A stretch of DNA of 26,673 bases from an uncultured Lachnospiraceae bacterium. Its GTDB lineage: Bacteria > Bacillota > Clostridia > Lachnospirales > Lachnospiraceae. The notes beneath the pieces are model-generated. The model saw nothing but the letters and a program-made list of their open reading frames with translations. It did not search any database and had not been told where the DNA came from. Shown in pieces: positions 15,046 through 22,239 of the stretch; position 1 is the stretch's first letter; every line of letters starts with the position of its first letter. The stretch lies in NCBI GenBank assembly GCA_910586555.1, contig CAJUJY010000049.1:1-26673 (forward strand), read 5' to 3'. The translations under genes and the position numbers were made by a program.

Positions 15046-15169
15046 AACCCCATAGCCGTTATCGCAGCTTTTCAGTGGGAGCTTGTACTTCCACTGAAAC
15101 AAGTAAGTTCCTGCCCACCGCTTATGTTTCCATAACATAGAAGCGGGCAGGAACTTACTTGATGAGATT
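15046..15169 (+). repeat. structured element family A, copy 2
   Basis: This is a relative of 8999-9113 (there on minus). It has AACCCCATAGCCG at the 5' end, then a hairpin with stem TTTCAGTGG/CCACTGAAA (15070-15078, 15091-15099) and loop GAGCTTGTACTT. A long arm follows in which AAGTAAGTTCCTGCCC (15101-15116) pairs perfectly with 15145-15160, and it ends GATGAGATT. The arm-2 stems differ in sequence between the copies but both pair perfectly, so they covary. The outer closing stem is weaker here (two mismatches). It lies in the convergent gap between the acetyltransferase and glnN; 14996-15045 shows nothing else. Confidence 0.65.
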
Positions 15170-15197
15170 AAAATGCCGCCAGTAATGCTGGCGGCAT
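15166..15197 (-). terminator. glnN: probable glnN terminator
   Basis: A perfect 10-bp stem, ATGCCGCCAG (15173-15182) and CTGGCGGCAT (15188-15197), is followed on the minus strand by TTTTAATC. It lies about 100 bases beyond the glnN stop. A longer imperfect hairpin (15231-15279, with CTGTAAT/ATTACAG inside GCCGG/CCGGC) sits between, but has no T-run. Confidence 0.5.
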
Positions 15198-15300
15198 AGA
15201 TATTAAACGTGGAATTGTTCCTGTTTTTAAGCCGGCAAGCCGCAAATACCTGTAATGTATATTACAGATATTATCCGGCGGCCCTGCCTGGCATAAATTA

Positions 15301-17409
15301 TTATACCTCAAATAATAAATCACCATATGATGGTACTGGCCAGAATTCCTGGTCTACAATCATTTCCAGTTCATCAACAGGTGTACGCAGTTCTGACATT
15401 GCAGGGAATACAACATCTTTAAAGAATGTCGCCTGTTTTTGTCCTTCTTCTTTAGAAGCTGCTTCTGCGGTTACTTTTTTAAGTTCTGCAAGTGCTTTCT
15501 GTGCACTGGCAAGGAGTGAAGAGCACTTGCTAAGAAGTTCTGTCTGTACAGATACGTCAGCGCCTGCATATGCAGACTGCACACTGTTAATTGAATCAGC
15601 AAGGCTTGTTATATAGCTTATAACTGCTGGTATATACTGTTTGCCAGCCATGTCAATCATAGTTTTGGCTTCTATATTTATTGTTTTGGAATAAGATTCA
15701 TAATTTATCTCAGCACGTGATTCAAGCTCAACCTTGTTAAGTACGTTCTGCCTTTCAAAAAGCTTTACAGTTTTATCAGATGTAAGGTATGGTATTGCCT
15801 CAACCATAGACTTTACATTTGGAAGCCCTCTTCTTTCTGCTTCAGCAATCCAGTCATCTGAATAGCCGTCACCATTAAATATAACTTTCTGGTGTATGGT
15901 AACATTCTTTTTAATAAGTTCTTTAACAGCCTTTTCAAAGTTATCTGCCTTTTCAAGTTCATCTGCAAATTCCTGTAAAGTATCAGCAACTATTGCATTA
16001 AGTATAAAGTTAGGGCCTGCGATTGACATGGAAGAGCCTAACATCCTAAATTCAAATTTATTGCCTGTAAATGCAAATGGTGATGTACGGTTCCTGTCTG
16101 TTGCATCTTTTTTAATTACAGGAAGCACATGTACACCTGTATCAAGTTTTTCACCCTGTATAGAAGATGAAACATCACCTTTTACAATCTGCTCAATAAT
16201 ATCTTCTAACTGTTCACCAAGGAAAATTGATATAATGGCAGGAGGGGCTTCATTGGCACCAAGCCTGTGGTCATTGCCAGGGTTTGAGGCAGAAAGGCGC
16301 AAAAGTTCTGCATTTTCATCTACTGCTTTTATAACTGCTGTAAGGAAAAGCAGGAATAAATTATTTTCATGTGGCTTTTTGCCAGGGTCAAGAAGGTTAA
16401 TGCCTGTATCTGTTATAATAGACCAGTTATTATGTTTTCCTGAACCATTTACACCAGCAAACGGCTTTTCATGCAGCAGGCACTCCAGGTTATGCCTTTT
16501 GGCAACTTTCTTCATTACTTCCATAACAAGCTGGTTATGGTCTGTGGAAATATTAGCTGTAGCAAATATAGGTGCCATTTCATGCTGCGCCGGGGCAACT
16601 TCGTTATGCTGTGTTTTAGAAAGGACTCCAAGTTTCCAAAGTTCAATATTTAAGTCTTTCATAAAGGAAGCAATACGCTCTTTAATTGCACCAAAATAGT
16701 GGTCATCTAATTCCTGGCCTTTTGGTGCAGGTGCACCAAAAAGTGTACGGCCTGTAAATATAAGGTCTTTACGCTGTAAATATTTATCCCTGTCTACAAG
16801 GAAGTATTCCTGTTCAGGCCCTACAGAGCATGAAACCTTTTTAACATCATTATAGCCAAAAAGCTTAAGTACACGTACAGCCTGTTTACTGATTGCTTCC
16901 ATTGAACGCAGCAGCGGGGTCTTTTTATCAAGTGCTTCACCTGTATAAGAACAAAATGCTGTTGGAATACAGAGGGTAACGCCAGCAGCATCTTCACGTA
17001 AAAATGCTGGTGATGTACAGTCCCATGCTGTATATCCCCTTGCTTCAAATGTAGCACGCAGACCGCCGGACGGGAATGAAGAAGCATCAGGTTCACCCTT
17101 TATAAGTTCCTTGCCTGAAAATTCAAATACAGGCCGGCTGTCAGTTGCAGGGCTTAAAAATGAATCGTGTTTTTCAGCAGTAACACCTGTCATCGGGTGG
17201 AACCAGTGTGTATAATGTGTTGCACCATGTTCAAGCGCCCATTCCTTCATTGCATGTGCTACAACATTAGCAATGTCAATATCAAGGTCTGCACCACTTT
17301 CAAGCGTTTTTTTCCATGATTTATATACGTCTTTGGGAAGTTTTTCCCTCATTACATCATCATTAAAGACGTCTTTCCCAAAAACCTGTTCTATAACATT
17401 TTCTCCCAT
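15301..17409 (-). CDS. glnN: glutamine synthetase type III
   Basis: The enzyme makes glutamine from glutamate, ammonia and ATP. At 702 residues it is far longer than type I or II enzymes and fits the GSIII family. Characteristic blocks are HWFHPMTGVTAEKHDSF near the N-terminus, EQEYFLVD (metal-binding glutamates), GVNGSGKHNNWSI (ATP/glutamate site) and RNRTSPFAFTGNKFEFRMLG. I start it at ATG 17409 (MGENVIEQVFG): AAAGGA is 11 bases upstream, while the ATG at 17421 overlaps that site and cannot use it. The gene has its own promoter (17543-17571) and a leader of about 125 bases containing a terminator-like hairpin, so expression may be controlled by antitermination. In some clostridia a GSIII gene is linked to an ANTAR-domain antiterminator; none is seen here. 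Confidence 0.95.
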   Translation of the reverse strand: MGENVIEQVFGKDVFNDDVMREKLPKDVYKSWKKTLESGADLDIDIANVVAHAMKEWALEHGATHYTHWFHPMTGVTAEKHDSFLSPATDSRPVFEFSGKELIKGEPDASSFPSGGLRATFEARGYTAWDCTSPAFLREDAAGVTLCIPTAFCSYTGEALDKKTPLLRSMEAISKQAVRVLKLFGYNDVKKVSCSVGPEQEYFLVDRDKYLQRKDLIFTGRTLFGAPAPKGQELDDHYFGAIKERIASFMKDLNIELWKLGVLSKTQHNEVAPAQHEMAPIFATANISTDHNQLVMEVMKKVAKRHNLECLLHEKPFAGVNGSGKHNNWSIITDTGINLLDPGKKPHENNLFLLFLTAVIKAVDENAELLRLSASNPGNDHRLGANEAPPAIISIFLGEQLEDIIEQIVKGDVSSSIQGEKLDTGVHVLPVIKKDATDRNRTSPFAFTGNKFEFRMLGSSMSIAGPNFILNAIVADTLQEFADELEKADNFEKAVKELIKKNVTIHQKVIFNGDGYSDDWIAEAERRGLPNVKSMVEAIPYLTSDKTVKLFERQNVLNKVELESRAEINYESYSKTINIEAKTMIDMAGKQYIPAVISYITSLADSINSVQSAYAGADVSVQTELLSKCSSLLASAQKALAELKKVTAEAASKEEGQKQATFFKDVVFPAMSELRTPVDELEMIVDQEFWPVPSYGDLLFEV

Positions 17410-17471
17410 GTTATGTACCATCCTTTCATAAATTGCAATAATAGAATTATAAGCTGCAATATGCCATTAAA

Positions 17472-17503
17472 GAAAAAAAGCGCACTCAAAAAACTGAGAA
17501 CGC
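17472..17503 (-). promoter_or_regulatory. terminator-like attenuator in the glnN leader
   Basis: On the minus strand GCGTTCTCA pairs with TGAGTGCGC (one T-T mismatch, one wobble) around a T-rich loop (17503-17480). Seven T follow (17479-17473), then CTTT. It lies after the promoter and about 60 bases before the glnN start, so full termination here would silence glnN. That placement suggests conditional readthrough. Confidence 0.6.
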
Positions 17504-17542
17504 CCTTGTCCTGTACATATTAATCTATATTTAACAACAAAG

Positions 17543-17571
17543 AATATACCATAATAAAATATATTTTGCAA
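17543..17571 (-). promoter_or_regulatory. sigma-A promoter of glnN
   Basis: On minus: TTGCAA (17571-17566), 17 bases, TATATT (17548-17543). It is the only strong promoter in 17410-17670. The predicted leader to the ATG is about 125 bases. Confidence 0.75.
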
Positions 17572-17670
17572 CCCCTTTTTTAATATTTTTAAAGGAAAAA
17601 TTTCATTACAACCGCAAAACAATGAAAGCCTCCTGCACTATCAAGCACCAGCAGGGCATACGGATACCAG

Positions 17671-17712
17671 TATAATAAAAGCAGCAGTAAAGCAATAAAG
17701 CCTTTCTGCTGC
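17671..17712 (-). terminator. intrinsic terminator of dpaAB
   Basis: On minus, GCAGCAG (17712-17706) pairs with CTGCTGC (17687-17681), with additional A/T pairing inside. TTTTATTATA follows (17680-17671). It lies about 40 bases beyond the dpaB stop and insulates glnN from the sporulation operon. Confidence 0.7.
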
Positions 17713-17752
17713 CAATTCCTTAAAGTGGGTGCTACAGCCTGCAAGTGCTGCA

Positions 17753-18343
17753 TTAAAGCGGAGGTTTTATTACAGGCTGTATCTGCTTTCCTTTTAATGC
17801 TTCTTCTATTGTATCAGGAATAAGTGTAACATGTGCAACCAGGGAATTTGGTTTTTTTACATAGTCGTCCTGTCCAAATGGAACGAAATAAATATTTTTC
17901 ATATTAAAGAGTATTCCAAGATTACGGAAATTAATTCCCATCGCATCATTTGTAGAAACAGAAATAACCAGGGGACGTTCATTCCTTAAATGTGCCTTGG
18001 CTGCCATTAATACAGCAGAATCTGTAATGCCATTTGCAAGTTTTGCAAGGGTATTGCCAGTACAAGGGGCTATTACAAGTACATCAAAGAGTTTTTTAGG
18101 GCCTATAGGCTCTGCTTCCTGTATTGTGTAAATCCCTTTTCTGCCAGTAATATTTTCTATACTAGAAACAAAATCAGACGCCTGGCCAAAACGGCTGTCT
18201 AATGAATGGACATTTTGTGAAAAGATTGGACATATATTATAATTGTCTTTCATATCTGAAATGACTTTTTTAATCTTTGCATGTGTGCAGAAAGAACCTG
18301 TTATGCAAAAACCAATATCCAGTATTTTTTTCCCTTCATTCAT
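17753..18343 (-). CDS. dpaB: dipicolinate synthase subunit B
   Basis: With DpaA it oxidises the lysine-pathway intermediate dihydrodipicolinate to dipicolinic acid, the spore-core chelator, in the mother cell during sporulation. The 196-residue protein has the flavoprotein-like fold of the SpoVFB family: KILDIGFCITGSFCTHAK at the N-terminus, LVIAPCTGNTLAKLANGITD (about 98-117) and MAAKAHLRN. I chose the ATG at 18343 because GGAG is five bases upstream; the longer frame from 18373 has no suitable site. A small hairpin, TGCGCA-GTA-TGCGCA (18358-18372), lies in the 50-base gap after dpaA. The order dpaA-dpaB matches Bacillus spoVFA-spoVFB, but no asd/dap genes follow. Confidence 0.92.
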   Translation of the reverse strand: MNEGKKILDIGFCITGSFCTHAKIKKVISDMKDNYNICPIFSQNVHSLDSRFGQASDFVSSIENITGRKGIYTIQEAEPIGPKKLFDVLVIAPCTGNTLAKLANGITDSAVLMAAKAHLRNERPLVISVSTNDAMGINFRNLGILFNMKNIYFVPFGQDDYVKKPNSLVAHVTLIPDTIEEALKGKQIQPVIKPPL

Positions 18344-18393
18344 ATGATCTCCAATCCTGCGCAGTATGCGCATTAAATTGTTAAAATAAATAG

Positions 18394-19203
18394 TTATATA
18401 TATTTTATAATCTCATCAAAAATAATTTTTGCTGAAGTCTTAGGTGAATAAGCTGCAGGAAGCCCAAGACAGTGTTTTGCTGTTATGCCCCTGCTTCTAC
18501 AGTAGCCAAAATCTGTACCGCCAGGTTTTGAAGCAATATCTATTATAATACAGCTTCCTTTCATTGTGTTTATGCGCGCAGGCGTTATAGTTAATGCAGG
18601 AGCAGTGTTAAATATAAAATCATATACGCCAAAATCACCTGTTGCTATTGTATACCCGTTAGCGGCTGCCCTGGCAATGTCCGCAGATTCTATTGTAAGT
18701 ATGCTTACATCTGCTTTTAAACAGCTTAATTTACTAGCAATAACAGTACCACACCTGCCGTAGCCTATAACAAGGCACCTGCTTGACTGTATATTTATGT
18801 TTCCTGCTTTAATTGCTTCACATATAGCCCCTTCAGCAGTTGCAACGGCGTTTTTTATAGCTATTTCAGGTATTTTCATATAATCTAAATACATTGCATT
18901 TTCAGAATTGCATATATCTGTAAGATAATCTGGCAGTACACCACCTATAATGTATGTTCCCTTGTGTATAAACGGAATAATGTCTGCAAGTGTTTCTTTA
19001 GGCACTGCAACTGGAAGCAGTAGTATTTCAATATCATTACCAATATCACCACATTGTTCAAGTTGCATATTGCTTTTATTAACAGGCCTGTCTTTAGCAT
19101 CTTGCACATCTATTACTGTAAACCCATATTCTGCCAGCATATTACCAAGATATTTCTGGCGTTTGTCATTACCATACGAATATATAGTCTGTGGCTGCTG
19201 CAT
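18394..19203 (-). CDS. dpaA: dipicolinate synthase subunit A
   Basis: This is the 269-residue partner of DpaB. It has an N-terminal nucleotide-binding-like domain (DIEILLLPVAVPKE, GGVLPDY near 88-93). The C-terminal Rossmann domain carries VIGYGRCGTVIASKL (Gly147, Gly149, Gly152), which fits the NAD(P)-dependent oxidation step, then DIASKPGGTDFGYCRSRGI and CLGLPAAYSPKTSA. GAGG lies five bases before the ATG. The presence of dpaAB is good evidence that the organism sporulates or did so recently. Expression should be sporulation-specific; I saw no convincing sigma-E/K promoter. Confidence 0.92.
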   Translation of the reverse strand: MQQPQTIYSYGNDKRQKYLGNMLAEYGFTVIDVQDAKDRPVNKSNMQLEQCGDIGNDIEILLLPVAVPKETLADIIPFIHKGTYIIGGVLPDYLTDICNSENAMYLDYMKIPEIAIKNAVATAEGAICEAIKAGNINIQSSRCLVIGYGRCGTVIASKLSCLKADVSILTIESADIARAAANGYTIATGDFGVYDFIFNTAPALTITPARINTMKGSCIIIDIASKPGGTDFGYCRSRGITAKHCLGLPAAYSPKTSAKIIFDEIIKYI

Positions 19204-19218
19204 AATTACCTCATTCCT

Positions 19219-19260
19219 GCGCTGCTTATATGGAATAACAGGTTTTATGCAAGGCAGCGC
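19219..19260 (-). other. hairpin in the dpaA leader
   Basis: GCGCTGC (19219-19225) and GCAGCGC (19254-19260) are perfect inverted arms 28 bases apart, between the likely transcription start and the dpaA ribosome site. The rest of the divergent dpaA-eno gap (19261-19457) is AT-rich. A weak promoter toward eno (TTGTTT near 19338 and an AT-rich -10) is possible but not convincing. Confidence 0.35.
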
Positions 19261-19470
19261 ACAGGCATAAAACTATAAATCTGGTTAAGCTTTGTTTCCT
19301 TAATGGAAAATAGTGGCATAAATAAAAATGTAAATATTGTTTAAAATAATAAAAATAAAATTATAAATCCAAAGGTTATATAAATTATTTTCCATAAATT
19401 AAAATATGCAAAAAAAAGGAAAGTGTGAAAAGAAGTTCTAAAGGCTTTGGATTTACAGGAGGTTGGTAAA

Positions 19471-20763
19471 ATGGACTGTTTAAAAATTAAAGAAGTTAAA
19501 GCAAGGGAAATTATTGATTCAAGGGGCAATCCTACAGTTGAAGCAGAAGTTTTGCTTGAATGCGGGGCAAATGGAAGGGCAGCAGCACCAAGTGGTGCAT
19601 CTACTGGCATTTATGAAGCACATGAGTTAAGGGACGGTGATAAAAACCGTTATGGAGGTAATGGTGTTAAAAATGCAGTTGATAATGTAAATAAACTGCT
19701 TTCTTTCAGGCTTAAAGGAATGGACGCTTCAGATATTTACAATATTGATAAAAAAATGATAGAAGAAGATGGCACAGCAAATAAAAGCAAAATTGGCACT
19801 AATGCAATGCTTGCAGTATCACTTGCATGTGCAAAGGCGGCAGCTAATGCATACCGTATGCCATTATACAGGTTTTTAGGGGGAATAAGCGGCAATACAC
19901 TTCCAGTGCCTATGATGAATATTTTAAATGGCGGTGCACATGCAACAAATACTGTTGATACACAGGAATTTATGATAATGCCTGTTGGTGCCTGCTGTTT
20001 TGCAGAAGGTTTAAGGCAGTGCTGTGAGGTTTACCATGAGCTTAAAGGCATATTAAAGGCAAAAAACCTTGCTACGGCTGTTGGTGATGAAGGTGGTTTT
20101 GCACCAGATCTTGCAAGTGATGAGGAAACTATAGAGCTTATACTTGAAGCAGTGTCCAAAGCAGGTTACAAGCCAGGTGATGATTTTGTACTTGCCCTTG
20201 ATGCAGCAGCAAGTGAATGGAAGGGCAGCAGGACAGGGGAATACCAGCTTCCTAAAAGCGGCAGGGTACTTTCTACAGGTGAGCTTATAGACCACTGGAG
20301 GAAGCTGTGCAGCCAGTATCCTGTAAAATCGATTGAAGACCCGCTAGACGAAGAAGACTGGGACGGCTGGAAACAGATTACAAAAGAACTTGGAGGAAGT
20401 GTACAGCTTGTTGGTGATGATTTGTTTGTAACCAATACAAAAAGGCTTAAGAAAGGCATAGATTCGGGCTGCGGCAATTCAATACTTATTAAACTTAACC
20501 AGATTGGCACGCTTTCAGAAACAATAGAAGCAATAAAGCTTGCAAAGAAATACGGCTATACATCTATAGTATCACACCGTTCAGGTGAAACAGAAGATAC
20601 AACAATAGCTGACCTTGCAGTGGCGCTTAATTCAGGACAGATAAAAACAGGTGCGCCAAGCAGGAGTGAAAGGGTTGCTAAATATAACAGGCTGTTAAAA
20701 ATACAAGAAGAACTTGGCGGTACAGGCTGTTATGGCGGACACACTGTATTTGCAGGAAAATAA
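19471..20763 (+). CDS. eno: enolase (phosphopyruvate hydratase)
   Basis: The enzyme converts 2-phosphoglycerate to phosphoenolpyruvate in glycolysis. The 430-residue protein has all catalytic and Mg sites: SGAST loop (about 41-45), GDEGGF (Glu207), ALD (Asp244), IEDPLDEEDW (Glu289), GDDLF (Asp316), Lys341 in ILIKLNQ, and SHRSGE (His369, Arg370, Ser371). ALDAAASEW and IEDPL are slight variants of the usual VASSEF and IEDGL/IEDPF forms. I use ATG 19471, eight bases after GGAGG; the TTG at 19447 would bury that ribosome site. A terminator follows at 20782-20814. It stands alone, without the other glycolytic genes. Confidence 0.96.
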   Translation: MDCLKIKEVKAREIIDSRGNPTVEAEVLLECGANGRAAAPSGASTGIYEAHELRDGDKNRYGGNGVKNAVDNVNKLLSFRLKGMDASDIYNIDKKMIEEDGTANKSKIGTNAMLAVSLACAKAAANAYRMPLYRFLGGISGNTLPVPMMNILNGGAHATNTVDTQEFMIMPVGACCFAEGLRQCCEVYHELKGILKAKNLATAVGDEGGFAPDLASDEETIELILEAVSKAGYKPGDDFVLALDAAASEWKGSRTGEYQLPKSGRVLSTGELIDHWRKLCSQYPVKSIEDPLDEEDWDGWKQITKELGGSVQLVGDDLFVTNTKRLKKGIDSGCGNSILIKLNQIGTLSETIEAIKLAKKYGYTSIVSHRSGETEDTTIADLAVALNSGQIKTGAPSRSERVAKYNRLLKIQEELGGTGCYGGHTVFAGK

Positions 20764-20781
20764 AAATTTATAAAATAAGTA

Positions 20782-20814
20782 ACAGATAATTTATAGTTAT
20801 CTGTGGTTTGTTTT
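20782..20814 (+). terminator. enolase terminator
   Basis: ACAGATAA (20782-20789) and TTATCTGT (20797-20804) form an 8-bp stem with a 7-base loop, followed by GGTTTGTTTT. Its core 17-mer GATAATTTATAGTTATC recurs in perfect inverted orientation at 21308-21324. Confidence 0.7.
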
Positions 20815-20844
20815 AAAGGGTTATATATATAGAAATTTTTATGC

Positions 20845-21035
20845 CCTGGCAGTTCCAAAGTCTCCCATGGACAGCCCGCTTGCGCTTGGACTTACACGCA
20901 GCGGTGCATAAAGCCCTTATGCTTCAAAGAAAAAACTTCTTTGAAGCATTTAAGACAGGGCTTAAACACCGGCGGCTGCGTACATCTGTCCATTGGGAGC
21001 ACATTTGGAACTTGCCAGGTAATATACGTTTTGGC
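20845..21035 (+). repeat. long hairpin repeat family B, copy 1
   Basis: CCTGGCA (20845) to TGCCAGG (21019) closes a 175-nt hairpin. The outer arms match for about 30 bases with small bulges (TTCCAAA/TTTGGAA, CTCCC/GGGAG, TGGACAG/CTGTCCA). Inside are ACGCAGC/GCTGCGT, AAGCCC/GGGCTT and a perfect ATGCTTCAAAGAA stem. The right arm 21000-21035 is 35/36 identical to 26436-26471. A 65-codon ORF crosses it but only reads the hairpin arms. Confidence 0.7.
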
Positions 21036-21124
21036 TAGTTTATATAAAAACCATGTATGTATATTTAAAATTTTTAAGTAAACATATATAGAAGACAAAG
21101 TTAATTCTCCCATGGAACGTAGTA

Positions 21125-21273
21125 ACATGCAGACGTTTTTATATATTTTTTGTAAAAGGCACTATAGCGCCACCAGTGCTTAGACCTGGTTTTTACAGGC
21201 CTTATGCACTGCTGTGTGCGCTATCGTAGTGGGAACGTGCCTGCTACAAAAAATATATAAAACTGCTGCATGT
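21125..21273. repeat. giant imperfect palindrome C (about 149 nt)
   Basis: ACATGCAG (21125-21132) pairs with CTGCATGT (21266-21273). Moving inward, GTTTTTATATATTTTTTGTA pairs with TACAAAAAATATATAAAAC, then GGCAC/GTGCC, ATAGCGC/GCGCTAT and AGTGC/GCACT, around a loop region near 21186-21200. Both sides have small bulges, which suggests age or selection on RNA structure. TCTCCCATGGA just before it (21108-21118) also occurs in the family B left arm (20860-20870). Confidence 0.65.
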
Positions 21274-21341
21274 ACAAACCTTTAGTATATACAAAACCCA
21301 AATGCAGGATAACTATAAATTATCCATTATTTGTATTAGAG

Positions 21342-21412
21342 TTTATGAAACGGACGTGGTATTTTTCACAAACCTGGTTTACATATATTGACGGTTGTAA
21401 TATAATAAGCAA
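21342..21412 (+). promoter_or_regulatory. family B promoter module, copy 1 (toward lud-hydE)
   Basis: TTTATGAAACGGACGTG (21342-21358), 19 bases, TTTACA (21378-21383), 17 bases, TATAAT (21401-21406) followed by AAGCAA. The same 17-mer (one difference), spacing and TATAATAAGCAA recur before the tRNA at 26511-26581. An alternative -35, TTGACG at 21388, fits less well. Confidence 0.65.
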
Positions 21413-21447
21413 TATTATATATAAAGAAAAACAAAAAGGGATATAAC

Positions 21448-21591
21448 ATGACAGGGACTGGCATGCTGGTTTATGGTATTGTTTTTTTATGTCTTGTTAA
21501 TCTGTGGCATAGTATCTTTTATATTAGAAAATATTGTGTTATAATTTCAGGTATTAAAAGCACAAGGAGGAATTATAATGGATATTGCTGA
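21448..21591 (+). CDS. possible 47-residue membrane peptide overlapping the lud start
   Basis: ATG 21448 lies seven bases after AAAGGG. The product (47 residues) begins MTGTGMLVYGIVFLCLVNLW, a single likely membrane segment, then a short basic tail, and its last codons overlap the first codons of the LUD gene in another frame. It lies just downstream of the family B promoter. An extended -10 for lud (TGTTATAAT, 21537-21545) also falls inside it, so it may be a chance ORF. No family recognised. Confidence 0.3.
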   Translation: MTGTGMLVYGIVFLCLVNLWHSIFYIRKYCVIISGIKSTRRNYNGYC

Positions 21592-22237
21592 AATAAACCT
21601 TACACCAAAGCAGATAAATTACCAGAATCTTGCTGAAAATATTATTAATAAATTTAACCTCCGCGGGATTGAAGGTTATTACTGTGCTGACAGGGAAGAA
21701 GCCAATGCAAAGGCAAAGCGTTTCCTTACACCTGACTGCACTATTTCATGGGGAGGTTCTGTTACCCTTAATGAAACAGGGCTTATTGATGATTTAAAGG
21801 AAACAGATGATTACATACTTTATGACAGAATGCTGGCAAAAACTCCTGAAGAGAAAAAGGAGATGGCTGGTAAAATTTTTACATCAGATTATTATTTTAT
21901 GAGCAGCAATGCAATTACAATGGAAGGTGAGCTTGTAAATATTGATGGCAATGGCAACAGGGTTGCCTGTCTTTGCAATGGGCCGGATAATGTAATAATT
22001 ATTGCTGGAATGAACAAAATAGTAAAAGATGTTAAAGAGGCTGTTTCACGTGTAAGAAATATTGCTGCACCGCCAAATGCTGTAAGGCTTGGCCTTGATA
22101 CGCCATGTGCCAGTTCAGGCAGATGCAATGACTGCTTTATGGAAAGCTGTATGTGCGGGCAGATTGTAATAACAAGAATGTCACGTATTCCAGGACGTAT
22201 TAAAGTCCTGCTTGTAGGAGAGGAGCTAGGCTACTGA
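21578..22237 (+). CDS. LUD-domain protein with C-terminal Cys cluster
   Basis: The 219-residue protein belongs to the LUD (LutC/YkgG-related) family. The N-terminal half includes ISWGGSVTLNETGL (about 56-69); the core motif SSNAITMEGELVNIDGNGNR (109-128) is typical. The C-terminal segment TPCASSGRCNDC-FMESCMC holds Cys 177, 183, 186, 191 and 193, which suggests an Fe-S cluster or zinc site. LutC itself takes part in lactate oxidation with LutA and LutB, but neither is here, and this stand-alone clostridial type has no proven reaction that I know of. AAGGAGG precedes the ATG. The hydE start is two bases after the stop, so the two are cotranscribed. Confidence 0.85.
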   Translation: MDIAEINLTPKQINYQNLAENIINKFNLRGIEGYYCADREEANAKAKRFLTPDCTISWGGSVTLNETGLIDDLKETDDYILYDRMLAKTPEEKKEMAGKIFTSDYYFMSSNAITMEGELVNIDGNGNRVACLCNGPDNVIIIAGMNKIVKDVKEAVSRVRNIAAPPNAVRLGLDTPCASSGRCNDCFMESCMCGQIVITRMSRIPGRIKVLLVGEELGY

Positions 22238-22239
22238 TT

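Larger units (their letters stand above)
20785..21324. repeat. intergenic island bounded by a perfect 17-bp inverted repeat
   Basis: GATAATTTATAGTTATC at 20785-20801 and its exact reverse complement at 21308-21324 enclose about 506 bases with no credible gene. The interval holds the family B hairpin (20845-21019) and a second giant palindrome (21125-21273). The left repeat is part of the enolase terminator; the right one also forms a small hairpin, GGATAA/TTATCC. Confidence 0.6.

Noticed and set aside
15896..16699. 267-codon plus-strand ORF opposite glnN
   Set aside because: Antisense shadow of a strongly conserved enzyme; no supporting signals.
19447..19470. Upstream TTG start for enolase
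   Set aside because: It would place the GGAGG ribosome site inside the coding region; ATG 19471 has ideal spacing.
20841..21038. 65-codon ORF inside family B copy 1, sharing HIWNLPGNI(R/H)FG with an ORF near 26430
   Set aside because: The shared peptide only reflects the repeated hairpin arm; there is no ribosome site and both frames run through palindromes.
20785..21324. CRISPR array or integron attC cluster
   Set aside because: No regularly spaced direct repeats; palindromes are much too long and lack attC core sites, and no cas or integrase gene is present.
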